Source: Filosporella fistucella (taxonomy: Eukaryota; Ascomycota; Leotiomycetes; Helotiales). Taken from it: DNA of 64,000 bases. The DNA lies in the NCBI GenBank assembly GCA_030077755.1, contig JAQJZZ010000007.1, forward strand, positions 1,116,001 to 1,180,000, written 5' to 3'. Below, one piece after another: positions 32,839 to 44,792 of this stretch. Position numbers and translations under genes: made by a program. Positions within the stretch are counted from its first letter, which is position 1; each line of letters begins with the position of its first letter. Under the pieces are notes generated by a model, which was given only the letters and a program-made list of their open reading frames with translations, was not told where the DNA came from and ran no database searches.

Positions 32839-35582
32839 ATCAAAAGAATTTGATTTGTGTAAGAGAAACAAGAACCTGTTAACAGATCGCCCGGTTTCCG
32901 ATCAGGAGAGTAAATCGTAGACAGTGCAATCTAAGGTTTTGAAATTCGTTGATTAGGTACGAGAAGAATTTTGCCGAGTCGTTTTTGAGTTTTGAGGTCG
33001 AGGTTGTAGGTGAAGAAGGAATGACTTTGAAATCCGATCTAAAGGCAGGTCCAAAGCTGGGGGAATAGATATAGCATGATCGAAAAAGTTAAATGAAATT
33101 GCTATTGTGCGGTGCCAACCCAAAACAACAATAGGCAAGAGGGAATCGTTCAAGTTCACAATAGAAAGGGAAAAAATGCAAAAAATGCAGTAAAGACAGT
33201 AAGCTGGAAACGAAAAGCCAGCGAGATCTGTGACAAAGATTATGAAGAAGATGTCGTACGTGTAAGAAGGAAGACAGAATGAAACGGAGGATTCATGGCT
33301 ATGAAGTCAAGGCCAGAGAAACTGAGGTCACGACCTCGACCCAAACCGGAATTTGGCGGGGGCGTCGAACATTACCCAGAATAACATGCAACATCTCATT
33401 CGACTACAGTCGCACGCCGACATATTAGAGGCTCTTCACTTACATGGCGTCCTCTTGGTTCGTTGGAGAATGTTGCAATACGCGCCCATCTGGAGGAAAT
33501 GATTCTCGTCGATTGGCGGGCGCTTGGAAGCCTTCAGCGCCAATCATTCTCTAGTGACAGCCAAAATGAAGCAAAGTTCGCGTGGCAGATGGTCCGATGG
33601 AGGAATCGAGAGAATTTGAAGCATCATTGGTGATTCGAGAGATGGGCCGTCCTCAAAGTCTTTGATTGCTTTGTTTGCCTGTTGTTAAAGACATCATGGA
33701 GTGAAATGAGACGAGATACAATAGGATACAAATGGAATGGCACGAGAAAAGGGAGGTATGCTGGCGGCAGAATGTGCCCCTTCACCGCCCTCAATGCTGA
33801 CATAAGCTATGGTACATACCTGTCCTGTATTGGTCCCGCTGGTGTACCTAGGTAGTACCAGTGACAGCGAGCCAGGGGAGTGCGGGCCCAGCCTCCCACT
33901 CAAGACCTCAGCGCTTTCAGATTCGTGCCAAAAATAGGGGTACAAGATAGGGATGAAAATGTCCCGACGCTTGCGAACCCCCTGACAGCTTTCAAAGTAC
34001 CGACCGAACTGGTTGACGGACTATGATTGAAAACAAGTTCGGCTTCATGCCTTTTCAGAGATCTAAATCCCTTCCGAGGATCGAGTTCGAGCGCTTGTCC
34101 ATGCAACTATTCAAGGTATATATTAGGGTTTAGGTCCCCTTCATTCCCTATAAGAATCGTTCATCCGATGAACCTTCATCCCTCGCCTGAAAAATCTTAT
34201 CGTTATATCTCCTCGTCTAGTACCTGTGGTACTGTACGCAGACTTCATTATGTAACAACAAAGTTGTCTCTATCATTTATTAGATTTTACAAACATCCAT
34301 AAATAAAGCCAGAACTTTGTGCAAGAAATTCAAATGATTCTGACATCTCAAAATGGACGGTCACCCCGATCTCAAACACCAGATACACAGCAGTTCAGTA
34401 TTGTCTTGTCTGACGAGCTTGATGTTTTGGATGCCGCAAGTCATCCTTGAAAGTACCGGGTACCACATTCCACCATCTCCTGATACCGAAAACGGATCCG
34501 TGTTCTAGAAGCCAGCGTAGCAATATCATTTTGATCTCACCTCATGAATCCAACCCATCTGCGTGCATCTGCCAACAGCCTTTTGTGCATCCATCAAACG
34601 GCGGTACCATCAACTAATTTAATCCGACGATACTTGTCGACTTGGCAGCTGCACCTGCCCACCGAAACAATTTGTAGTTGCGGATCTTGTTAAAGAATTG
34701 ATTGCACTCCGTTGTGTTGCGTGAGCTAGCAAGCCGTCGCTGTGGAATTTGATGAAATTGCCCTAGATAACGAAATCTTAATAGAACGTCCGAGACCAGA
34801 TTGATGAATAGGAAGCCAGGAGGAAATGGATCTGATTCTTAAGTTGGAGCCCCCTCGCCAAATCATGTCGCTCGAAATAAAATTAAGCTCGACAAACTTC
34901 GAAGTCTCATCTAACTGTTCTTCTTGACGACACACTCCGCCATAGTCTTCAGTAGTCTGTCTTCAGTGCCTTTCCTTTCCTCTTCCTCAATCATTTTTCT
35001 GCGTCGCACACCTCCCGTTGTTCCCGATCGTAACACCGGCACCGTATCTCGAACGTCGATTTTCCGTTTCCATTCATATTTTGCTGACTGACAGCTGAGA
35101 CACCTGGACCGTTGCAAATACGAGCCACGCCAAGCCACAGTGGTGCACTCCAGCGTCTCCTCTACCCACCTCGACCGAACACATCTGCAAGACTGCGTTG
35201 CGCTGCTACTGCATTGATTCTGCAGAGACAGACCTGAACTTGGGGTTGGTTGCTTCAAACCCGCGTGCAGAGGTCAAGTCGGATACGAGGCACAGAGACG
35301 AGTTGCCGCAAAGCCTTCTTTCCATTTCTTCCCCCGTAATCACCAGACGGTCAAAGTGCCTTCTGGTCCCCTGCTCTCGACCTGGCGTCCTTAAACCCCA
35401 CGGCCGCATTTTCTTCTTCTATAGGAGGGTCTTTCACTCACCATCGTCGACGGTCATCAGCAAACTCATCGAGTGTACCACCAAATCTAAATCTACAGGC
35501 GGAGCGGAGCGACTCGCAGGGCAACAGTCCCGCACGCAGCGCGCAGACTTTGGAGACCATTCCTGGGACACCAAATCTTCCA
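32839..35582. other. long intergenic region between divergent genes
   Basis: 2.7 kb between divergent start codons (32838 minus and 35583 plus), so it holds two promoters and leaders. Frames present (such as 34911-35258 minus) have no family resemblance. The sequence 35100-35580 immediately upstream of MNN10 is likely its 5' leader. A TACCTAGGTAGTACC palindromic motif lies at 33845-33859. Confidence 0.5.
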
Positions 35583-37077
35583 ATGTCCCTGTCGCGCAGT
35601 CCCTCCCCAAGACCTGGGGGTGGATGGGCGAGTCCAGGTCTGAATAGTCCTTTCGCAAATGTCAGCGGACGCTCGAGTCCTGCAAAACCATATCGAGGAT
35701 CCAATGGGGGAGCAAACTCAGTGACATGGGAGTCTGCGAAAGCTAAAAGTGACGGAATCAATGGCTACCCATCTTTCTCTACTCAGAATAATGGCTTCTT
35801 CAATCGTCACTACCGAAATCTATCGAACAGCCTGCCACATTTCAGCTTAGGCGCAGATAAGAGTTATGCGGAAAAGGAGAAGCTTGGACGAGGACGGTGG
35901 ATGGCGCGAGATGGAGGCAGGCTTGCCAGAGTACGAAGTTTGGTGAGACGAATCAGTCGCAAGGCGAAGATACGCTTCTTACTCGTTCTCTCCCTGATAC
36001 TAATGATCATCTTGTTCTACACAACTCGTAAGCTTTCCAGTCCAGCTACTTGAAACTCATAGCTAACTCAACACAGCTTTACATTACTGGTGGCGCAGAG
36101 CGGGCTTCCTAGGAGGTGGCAGAAAGCATGTGATTATACTTGCAGCAAATCAGGGTGGTGGTGTTATGGAGTGGAAAGGTCCTCGAGAATGGGCCATCGA
36201 GAGGGACAGCGTACGGAACAAGAAGAAGTATGCAAAGAAGTGGGGATACGATCTGGAAATCGTTGATATGAGTACGAAGAAACGATACGCACATGAATGG
36301 AGAGAGAGCTGGGAAAAGGTAGACACTATTCGGAACTGCTTGAGGAAATACCCCCACGCTGAATGGTAGTACTCTCCCAGATTGGTCCATTGAAAAATTA
36401 CTAATATATACAGGTTCTGGTGGTTGGATCTGAATACGTTTATAATGGAACCTTCCTACTCTCTCCAATCCCACATCTTCAATGACCTCGGAAAGAACAC
36501 ATACCGGGATATCAACAAGTTCAACCCGCTAAATATTACACACCCATTCCCATCGGAACACCTCGACGAAGAAGCACGAAGTCCAGTAGGAGATGGAAAG
36601 GCAAGCTCAATAAATCTGGTCATTCCCCAAGACTGCTCAGGTTTCAACCTGGGGTCTTTTTTCATCAAGAGAAGTGCATGGACTGATCGTCTACTGGACG
36701 TCTGGTGGGATCCCGTCGGATATGAACAAAAACATATGGAATGGGAGCACAAAGAGCAAGACGCTCTTGAGTTTCTATACATCAATCAACCTTGGATCCG
36801 CCCTCATACTGCCTTCATCGAACAAAGAAAGATAAACAGTTTCCCAGAGGGTGCATGCTCAGAAAATGGTAACGATACACGTATCCATTACAATGAGAAG
36901 GATCGTGACTTTGTCGTCAACATGGCGGGTTGCGAGTGGGGACGTGATTGCTGGGGGGAGATGTACAATTTCCGGGAGCTAAGCAACTACCTGAATCGTA
37001 CGTGGTGGGAGTTATTCAAGGAGGAACTCATTGCCGTACTGTGGTTCAAGATTACCGGCCACAAAATCCGGATTTAA
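35583..37077 (+). CDS. MNN10: alpha-1,6-mannosyltransferase, MNN10-like (GT34)
   Basis: Three exons, 35583-36027, 36077-36365 and 36414-37077, giving 465 aa. The ATG chosen gives the opening MSLSRSPSPRPGGGWASPG, followed by about 110 disordered residues. A signal-anchor helix (IRFLLVLSLILMIILFYTT, about residues 130-148) marks a type II Golgi protein. The GT34 catalytic part follows: HVIILAANQGGGV, RNKKKYAKKWGYDLEI, the metal site region WFWWLDLNTFIMEP, DCSGFNLGSFFIKRS, and WWDPVGYEQKHMEWEHKEQDA. Mnn10 is a subunit of the Golgi mannan polymerase complex that lengthens the alpha-1,6 mannose backbone of N-glycans. A role in cell-wall mannoprotein synthesis follows from the family. Both introns have GT-AG ends and complete conserved blocks. 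Confidence 0.9.
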
Positions 37078-38574
37078 TGGTTGGGTGGGCGTTGCGTCTT
37101 TGATCAAATGCCGATATTTGGGTCTTTGCTGTGTATCTGCGATACCCCTACCTTTCCTGTCTGATAATTTTCCTTTGCTGTCTGGCGTGGCATTTGCATG
37201 ATAGAGTAGCCTGTGGCTTGTTTAGGTTTATTTCGCGCACTGTGTAGTGCGTCGTTCTGCGCACTGCATTGTATTGCATATTAGGGAGTCTAAGAGGGTT
37301 TGATATTATGTATCATATGATGTGTTATGTCCGGTTTCTCTAGGGCAATTACAAGTTTGCGCCTAACTCATTTGATGGTATCGCATTTGAATATGCTGCC
37401 TTGTAGGTTGAATTTTTTCTTGCCGACACTCTCACTACTGTGAAATATTTGGTAGAATTTCAGGTACATGTATCCCCATACAACAACGTAGCAAGTGCTA
37501 TTCCACTACCATGTAGTTTCGGCTCTTCCTTCAAATAATACGGTCAGTCCCCAACACCATATCTCCAGGAACACAATCGGACTGATTCTGGTATCTGTGG
37601 GGTTCTGATATAATCCAGTTCATGCGGACAAATTCAATTGAGTGCTAGTTCGGGGTGTGTCTGGGGAATTGGGATGGGATATGGAGCAGAGATTGTATAT
37701 TGTATTTTCGGATATTGTTGGATGTACGAAAGACCTCATTTGTCGTTGCAGGTAAAGATAAAGGGAAGAGGCATTGTATTATGTCTGTGTTGGAAATTGT
37801 GTATCAAGGGAATCACCCAAGCTTGTTGGATCTTCCACGGAAGGCTGCCATCCCAGATGTTGCAGTGGCTATTTCTGCAAAGCCTCTTCTTCACATGCAA
37901 ATATAGCGCAGAGCATGGCAGACCATCTTCTCCGAAGCTTTGTGCTTTGGTAGACTGAGATCACATTCATCAGCTGTAATTTAGGGCTCTTCTTGTTCAT
38001 CTCTTGCGTCTTTCAAAGTTACTCCTTCGCAAAGACAGGTCACTATAATTTCCATTGCAGGTCGTCGGAAACATATAGCCAATGAGGCGCTTTTCCGCCA
38101 CTACCATCTACACAGCTCCGGCACATATGCACCTCAGGACTTCGGGTGCAAACGTGAGACCTCCGCAATCTTCGGGGTGTTGGATCCGAGGGAGTGTAGT
38201 GTATCTCCTCAAGGGTGGTTTTGATGGCGGTTGGAGCTTATATATCAAGAATGCCCGTTCTTTCCTCTCAGAGCGATGTAATAGTGAAAATGAGACTTCC
38301 TGATAGTTCGAGGACAGAATGGGTTAGAAATATTCCAGGATTTATCTTTTACAAACTGAGCGCTATCTAGTTCAATTTTCTTCTTCATATTTACTGCGAG
38401 TCCTGTCTGCCCTTTCGCTCTGTGTACTTTTCAGTGTCTTGTTATCCAGCAACCCTCGTACCAGGTACAATATATGCTTGCCTGAATTTTTTGTTTGACC
38501 TCTTTCGGCCCAGTGCAGTTGGGACTATGTAGAATTATGTACCCGGCCATCCACGAACATAACGAATGGTGCAA
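37078..38574. other. intergenic between converging genes
   Basis: 1.5 kb between the MNN10 stop codon and the stop codon of the Zn2Cys6 gene. Moderately AT-rich, with no gene or repeat recognised. Larger than needed for two 3' UTRs. Confidence 0.45.
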
Positions 38575-40122
38575 TCATATTTCTCGAAGACCAGGTGCAT
38601 TGAGAAAGTGCTCAATGACCTCCTCTGTGGGAGCGAGGTTGTCACTCCCCCTCTTGTTTGGCAGTGACCTCGACATCAAGTGTCCCAGTGCCTTTCTATC
38701 AGAGCGATCTGACAGAAGCATATTGAAAACAGAAAGTGGCCAAAGATGGAAGCCACCCTTGCTGGGATTACGGTCCATAATTTCAAGCACTGTTGTGAAG
38801 TCATAGTCTGCTATACAATCACTGGTCAACAGCAGGAGACCACCTGGTTGTCGTCTTATGGATTCCCACATCAAGGCATGTGCTGCGACCAAATAGAAGT
38901 ACCTCGTGGAGATGCTCTCAGCAGGACCTATTACTTCAAACCATGCCGCCAGATCCATCAAGACCTCCTTTGCCATCATCAAGTCCTGTTGTGACATGGC
39001 ACGTTTTCGGGTCAATCTTGTGACAGCAATGACCAGGCGGTAAAGCTGAAATGGTATGCCGGTTATTGGCCAATTTTCCTCACCAGATCCAGCAGGTAAA
39101 GGCGAGTGCTCAAAATAATCTTGGATGATTTGCCATCCAGGGAGAGTGTCGAACTGGAAGTGCCTATCGAACATCATCACCGTCACACCATGATGGAGAA
39201 TTGCTTCATAGCATAAGCGTTCGAAGCCTAACGCTGGTAAAACCCCGTCGGAACTCGAAGCATTTTGATATTTATGTGATTCTTGCGCTTTCTTTTTTGC
39301 AGCTTGCCGGCAACTCAGCAGGTTCAGTGATGCAAAGACTGTTGCCTTTGATGCGTCGGCACTCATTTCGTTTTCCTGCATCTGGTATCAGACCAGTGTG
39401 ATATTGAGATATAGCATACCTACGTCAAAGAGATGCATCTGGTTTGTAGCTAGTAAAAGCCAATCCTCTGAGCCTACCACTTTACCCGTGGCTATCCCTT
39501 CGTTGATCTCTGCTACTGCAAGAGCGCGATGATGGAATGCAAGTGCTTTGGCCTTGGGAGACCACTGAGGGTCTATTGATGGTTTGGAGGAGGCTGCTAT
39601 GAGCGAACAAGCTAGAGCAATATTCCTCATTGGCTCGTAATCTTGGACCAAGTGAATCGTATACTCGGAGTTCTTATACAAGGCATGGGAACGATCGTGT
39701 ACAAGCGATGGTAACATAGCGTAGAGGTAGAAGGCAAGCTGGACGGTGTCACCACTTGATGCCACAGTAAGCAAATTGTAAGGGGTGCGAGCATCTGAAA
39801 TTGTTACTATAATTTTCGTGATTGAGTCACTGGTTGAATCTTTACCTATAGACAAACTGGCTCTCCTTTTGACCTGGTTTTGGGGCGGTCGGCGATACCT
39901 CCGGTCTTGAGCGTCATCAAGTTTTGTAGGCCATTGACAACCGATCCCTCCCCTTTGACAATTCATGCATCTCGGCTTCAATTCATCGCACTTCTTCTTC
40001 CGACTCCGGCCTTGAATATTCGGTCAGCAGAGCCAGATTACGAGGGCCATCTCGCGCGTATTGGGAGATATCTTACATGTTAGACAGCCAGCTTTCGTTC
40101 GGAGAAGACCTCGACCAGCCAT
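38575..40122 (-). CDS. Zn2Cys6 fungal transcription factor
   Basis: Four exons: 40122-40077, 40010-39846, 39794-39424 and 39381-38575, giving 462 aa. The first splice falls inside the zinc cluster and creates CLTCRSRKKKC then CMNCQRGGIGC. The six cysteines are spaced C-x2-C-x6-C-x6-C-x2-C-x6-C, the canonical binuclear cluster (residues about 13-40). A basic RRYRRPPQNQVKRR linker follows, then the helical fungal-specific regulatory domain (ALACSLIAASS, ALAVAEINEGIATG, ILHHGVTVMMFDRHF, and so on). It binds DNA in the nucleus as a regulator; targets are unknown. Intron 2 (39845-39795, 51 nt) contains no stop, so a retained form is possible. The exon 3 end could also use GTATGC four bases later, but only GTAGGT keeps the frame with exon 4. 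Confidence 0.8.
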
Positions 40123-42921
40123 TATAACTTATTTTGTTGCAGGTTTTCAGGTTGCAAGCATCGTATAGCTACAACATATCAAGAAATATATCATGAAAAC
40201 ACATGATCGTAACAAAACATGGACCGTCGGAGAGATCGAGCGGCGAAAAGGTTAAATTTGAAGCGGTCGTTCCGGGGTCGAAAGCGGCAACATGTTTAAG
40301 GGAGGAACGAGGTAGGCAAACAATAGCATTTGGGCTCATTCGTCGCGTCCCAAGACGATAGCAGCTCATTATGAGCTAAATGCAATCCAAAGTCTTCGGA
40401 CTTCGAGTAAAGTAGGTGGCTCTTCGAGGTTTGACAACTTGAAGATGCCTTCAGTACCGGTGACCATTGACGAAAAAGCTACGCCGCTTTACAAGCACAG
40501 ACGGCAACTCTCCCAAGCATACCCTGTAGAGAATGGAAGGAAACATAGGAAATGAGCATTAGTACATTATTACTGAGTTTATCTTAACCATGCAAAAATG
40601 AGATCATTAGTTTGTGACAGCCAATGAAACAACTCCTTTCTGGAGAATCTCCTCTGTTCCGGGAAATATTTGAAGTTGACACAGCTGCACGGCTGCCTAC
40701 CCAGTCAAACAGTTCCAATACCATGGATCATAATCTGACTTGACAACTTTATCAAGACGAACTCGTACACATATTTCCGTATTCACTCAAAATCTTTTAC
40801 TTCACATCGAATCTTTCAAAACTTAAATCTTTTGTTTAACGAAATACGGGTACATATACCCTGTTGCTTCTGTCCAGGAAGAAGACAACACAACACACTC
40901 GATTCATACATCATGCCTTATGGGGCAGGGCATGTGGCAGAGGAGCAACGGACACTGAGAAGAGGCAGATCATTGTTGATGATTTGCTTTGATACGTGGA
41001 TACCGGATAAAATATGGAATGTTGAGAGGATGTGTGTAAAGGGACCCTTGTTTTTGAACTGTGTGAAATTAAAGGCTTTCGTCCGTAAACAGTAAGCTCA
41101 ACCATACAACGTCGTATATTGACGTTGATCTTTATTGACAGTCTAGTTTGTTGACGGACGAGATTTATTTTGCCGACGGTCGATATTGTCGACGGACCAT
41201 ATTTACTTGCCAACAGTTCAAGGAGAATAGCTTGAGGATTTCTAGATCCAAATTAGATTTGGTTGGCGATTGAAGCCCCCTTCACATATCCCACTCCTCT
41301 CTTAACTTATAACTTGCAGCTATTTGATGCCAGATGGCGCCTGGACGAAGAAAAAGCTCAAGTTCATGTGACGAATAATCACAAATGAGGCAGAGTGATA
41401 AGTGATGGCAATACCCACTTTGACTCACCGTGTCAACAACACCTAGATCTCACATTACATAGCATTGTATCAATACTTGTGCCCCCTTTCAGGAGTCTTA
41501 TCAATAGTATATCCGACATATAGCGCCTCGGGATGATTACGACATGAAGAGGGCTTCCACCCCTCGGCAATTCCTTGGTCATTCAACTCCTTAGTCTCCT
41601 CGGGGTCTATAGGGTTGAGATCTGACAGTGTGATACCGAGGTTCTACGAGAGATATGAGGCACTGGATATTTTCAACAAAAGCCCAGGAGATCAAAGTTC
41701 ATTTTCTCCGTAGCCATAAACGACGTTCAACTGAAACGTATCTCTACAGCAAACGTCGGGCAAAATCACTCTAGGACGGGGAAGTGCCATTCCAAAGTGA
41801 CGGAGGGCACAGAGCTCTGGAAAGTGCTACTCCACTGATGTTTCGCCTGATTGCCAGTCTCCTTGAGTGCCCTCGAGCTCACAGCTTCGACAACAAGAGT
41901 CTCAAGAATGAATCGATACAGAGTTGCGAGGGAGAGGGGCTCTTAAAGAAATCATTTAACGCACGACCACTCAAAGCTCTGAACGTCAAAAGTGTCTGTC
42001 GCGCGTTTCATTGCTGTAAGTATTCTTATGCCCAAAGCTTACGTGTTTCGTTTTTCTGTTCCGTTTCGAAACATTCTGTGGAAAAGGGAGTTCCTAAGAT
42101 GCGGCCTCGCTTCTTGCCGCCGGGCCAATGTGCATCCCCCAGATGTGAGTGAAAGAACAACTCAAAACACCGCGGTCCACTTATCTTCACCAGACCAGAA
42201 CTTCAACCCTCCGACAGGCCAGCCATCCATATCCTCTAATGAAGATCAGACGTGCAGATTCTCCGACCGTTCGGTGCGCTTAACATTCCGATCTTCATGT
42301 CAGTGCATTTGTAGCCATTCGTTTGGGGTGACCTCTACCCCAACCTAAAATGGACCACCTGCCAGAACCTTTCAATCAGTGTTGAACTGGCCACAGCGGG
42401 CACTATCCTTGCTTCTAGTAGCTCTTCATATGATTGTACCAGGATACTTAGCTGTGACCTGGTCAAGACACAGAGCTTGGATCCTTACCTGTAGTGACTT
42501 GGGACATTGGCGGACCCTGAGCAGAATCTGTCACTCTGAGAAATTTTAGCTTCCTCGAGTGTCTACTGGTATATGACCTCTCTATTTCCATTCCGGGCAA
42601 TTTTCTGTCCGTTACATCTTCTCCTTTGAAGTTCTGTCATTCCTTACGCGGTTCCTATTGTCAACTATCAAAGGCGAAGCATTGACTGCCAGCCACAATA
42701 GTTATTCACAGTAGTTCAACGCTTTATCGAGATAAAGACCACACACTCCTTGTTATTGTTATTCAGTCAAAGGTCTCGATCCCTTATTTATAAACTCTGC
42801 ATTGAGTCTACGTTCTTTCTTCCTTCAATTCCAAAATTTTCAGAGATCTCACATTTTTCGACTTCCAATACAACCATTTAATCAACATTCAAACATTCAA
42901 ATCCTTTCTTCACAATCCGAT
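40123..42921. other. long intergenic region
   Basis: 2.8 kb between divergent start codons, with no supported gene. Contains a degenerate 37-bp tandem repeat at 41135-41208. The last 200 bp before the GH16 start are pyrimidine- and AT-rich and look like a leader with a TATTTATAAA-like sequence near 42784. Confidence 0.5.
41135..41208. repeat. degenerate 37-bp tandem repeat (two copies)
   Basis: Copy 1 is 41135-41171 and copy 2 is 41172-41208. Each contains two half-units opening TTGAC or GCCGAC/GTCGAC followed by a T/A-rich tail, with 16- and 21-bp spacing. A further partial copy (GCCAACAG) starts at 41209. No known function. Confidence 0.5.
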
Positions 42922-43905
42922 ATGCGTGTCTCTTACATTCTACGCTCTGCGGTATCCGTCGCCTGCGTTGCTGGTACAGCAAAGGCCGCCTACGTTATCA
43001 AGGACACATTCGATTCTTCCAATTTCTTCAATGAGTTTAATTTCTTCGACGGCGCAGACCCAACCCACGGCTTCGTCTCTTATGCTGCTGCCCCTGCCGC
43101 AAACAAAACTGCTCTTGCTGGTTACACAGATAATGCAGTCTACTTGGGTGTAGATCACACTACTGTAAGCCCAACTGGTGGTCGAGGCTCCGTTCGTGTT
43201 ACGTCCAATAAAGCCTACACCAAAGGTCTCTTTATCGCAGACATTGCCCACATGCCTGACAGTACTTGTGGTGTATGGCCAGCCTTTTGGACGCTTGGTA
43301 CTGGAGATTGGCCTGCCAATGGGGAAATCGACATTATTGAGGGTGTGAACAAGCAAACGACAAATGCCGTTACACTCCACACGAGCGCTGGCTGCAATTT
43401 CGACGGTACAGGTGCTAAAAGAGGCTCTGTTCTCTCTACTGGCAACTGTAACGCTGGAAATGCCATGCAAGGATGCTCTTTTGCCACTGCCGATACTCAA
43501 TCATACGGCACCGGCTTTAATGAAGTTGGTGGTGGTGTCTATGCAATGGAATGGACCTCCACTGGCATTAAAGTTTGGTTCTTCACTCGCAACGCTATTC
43601 CGGCCGATATTACTTCTAGCAAGCCAGATCCCGCTACCTGGGGCGCGCCAGTCAGTTCGTTCTCTGGAGGGGGCTGCAACATTGACCAACATTTTTCGAA
43701 TCACAACATTATCTTTGATACGACGTTCTGTGGTGACTGGGCGGGGCAAGTCTGGTCCAGCGGTTCTTGTGCCAGTCTTGCTCCCACATGCAATGACTAT
43801 GTTGCCAAAAACCCCGATGCTTTTGCCAAAGCTTATTGGACTATCAACTCAGTTAAGGTCTATCAAACCGGTGCTGCAAAGCGGGAGGTGTCCTTTATCG
43901 GTTAG
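42922..43905 (+). CDS. secreted GH16 endo-1,3(4)-beta-glucanase-like enzyme
   Basis: Single exon of 327 aa from the ATG at 42922; the frame is open 40 codons further upstream but without an ATG. A signal peptide (SAVSVACVAGTAKA) precedes the mature start near residue 23. GH16 motifs follow: DTFDSSNFFNEF near the N-terminus, GVWPAFWTLGTGDWPANGEIDIIEG (spanning residues about 117-141), and the C-terminal AYWTINSVKVY. The catalytic pattern ExDxxE is present, with E135 as likely nucleophile and E140 as acid/base. Family members cleave mixed-linkage or 1,3-beta-glucans of plant or fungal walls. There are several paired cysteines and no GPI signal or carbohydrate-binding module, so it should be freely secreted. 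Confidence 0.93.
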   Translation: MRVSYILRSAVSVACVAGTAKAAYVIKDTFDSSNFFNEFNFFDGADPTHGFVSYAAAPAANKTALAGYTDNAVYLGVDHTTVSPTGGRGSVRVTSNKAYTKGLFIADIAHMPDSTCGVWPAFWTLGTGDWPANGEIDIIEGVNKQTTNAVTLHTSAGCNFDGTGAKRGSVLSTGNCNAGNAMQGCSFATADTQSYGTGFNEVGGGVYAMEWTSTGIKVWFFTRNAIPADITSSKPDPATWGAPVSSFSGGGCNIDQHFSNHNIIFDTTFCGDWAGQVWSSGSCASLAPTCNDYVAKNPDAFAKAYWTINSVKVYQTGAAKREVSFIG

Positions 43906-44792
43906 ACAGGGACAGTGTCGGGAAATTTCTTGTGATTCATTTCTCTGCTTTTACATAGGGTTGGAGTTAGGATAGGCTACTCATGAATGGCGTTTGTGGT
44001 CTGGCGTAGATGGGAAAATGTTCAGAAGGCGTGCTGGATCATTTGTCAATGTAGGCATGGAGCTTCAGCATTTGTTTCTTGAATCCTTTTGCGTTGAGTT
44101 ATTGCAATGAAGTCATAGAGCGTACATTACCCGCGAGACGGATGGCATAAATCCCTCTGCATCTAGAAATGTATAGTGTGTCTTGTCTGCATCGATCCAT
44201 TATTCAAGAAAAGCAATATGTTATCCGCAATGAAGCAAACAACGCCCGAATAGGGCACAGTTCAGATTTCAGTGGGAATAACGATGGCCAGTAGAAAACA
44301 AAGCACATTGCATGTCTCATCCGGTTGAAATTTGAGAATCATCAATTGCTTGTGGGATTTATAGAAACTTATTCAATGGGTTCGTTCCATGTGCCACTTT
44401 GGACCTCCTTTATACTGGGTTCTTTCTGGAGTGCAAGTACTGCAAGCTTGAGACGTGCAGAACGTGCACTAAAAAGGCATTTTTGTTGCTCGCGGTCGGC
44501 TCCACATCTGCATGTGATATCCTATCTGTAAAAGCACCGGTAGGGGGTTCCATTTTGAAAGTGCTAGACTCTTGCATTTCGATTTCAGTCTTGTTTGGGC
44601 AGGTTCGACGATGTTGTGAGCAGGCTGCGAGGCTGGCGAAACAGGCTGCAGAAAAACAATTTGGCGAGTCTAAATTTCAAGTTCGAGTCAACAACCATAA
44701 TTCCCACGATGCTCACGGAAGCTATGATAAAGTTTTGACCGATCACAATTTCTCAAGAACTTCTTTAATCTGCTAATAATCCCATCACAACC
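43906..44792. other. intergenic
   Basis: Between the GH16 stop codon and the PRP4 start. Short frames at 44325-44776 look spurious. Expected to contain the PRP4 promoter. Confidence 0.5.
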
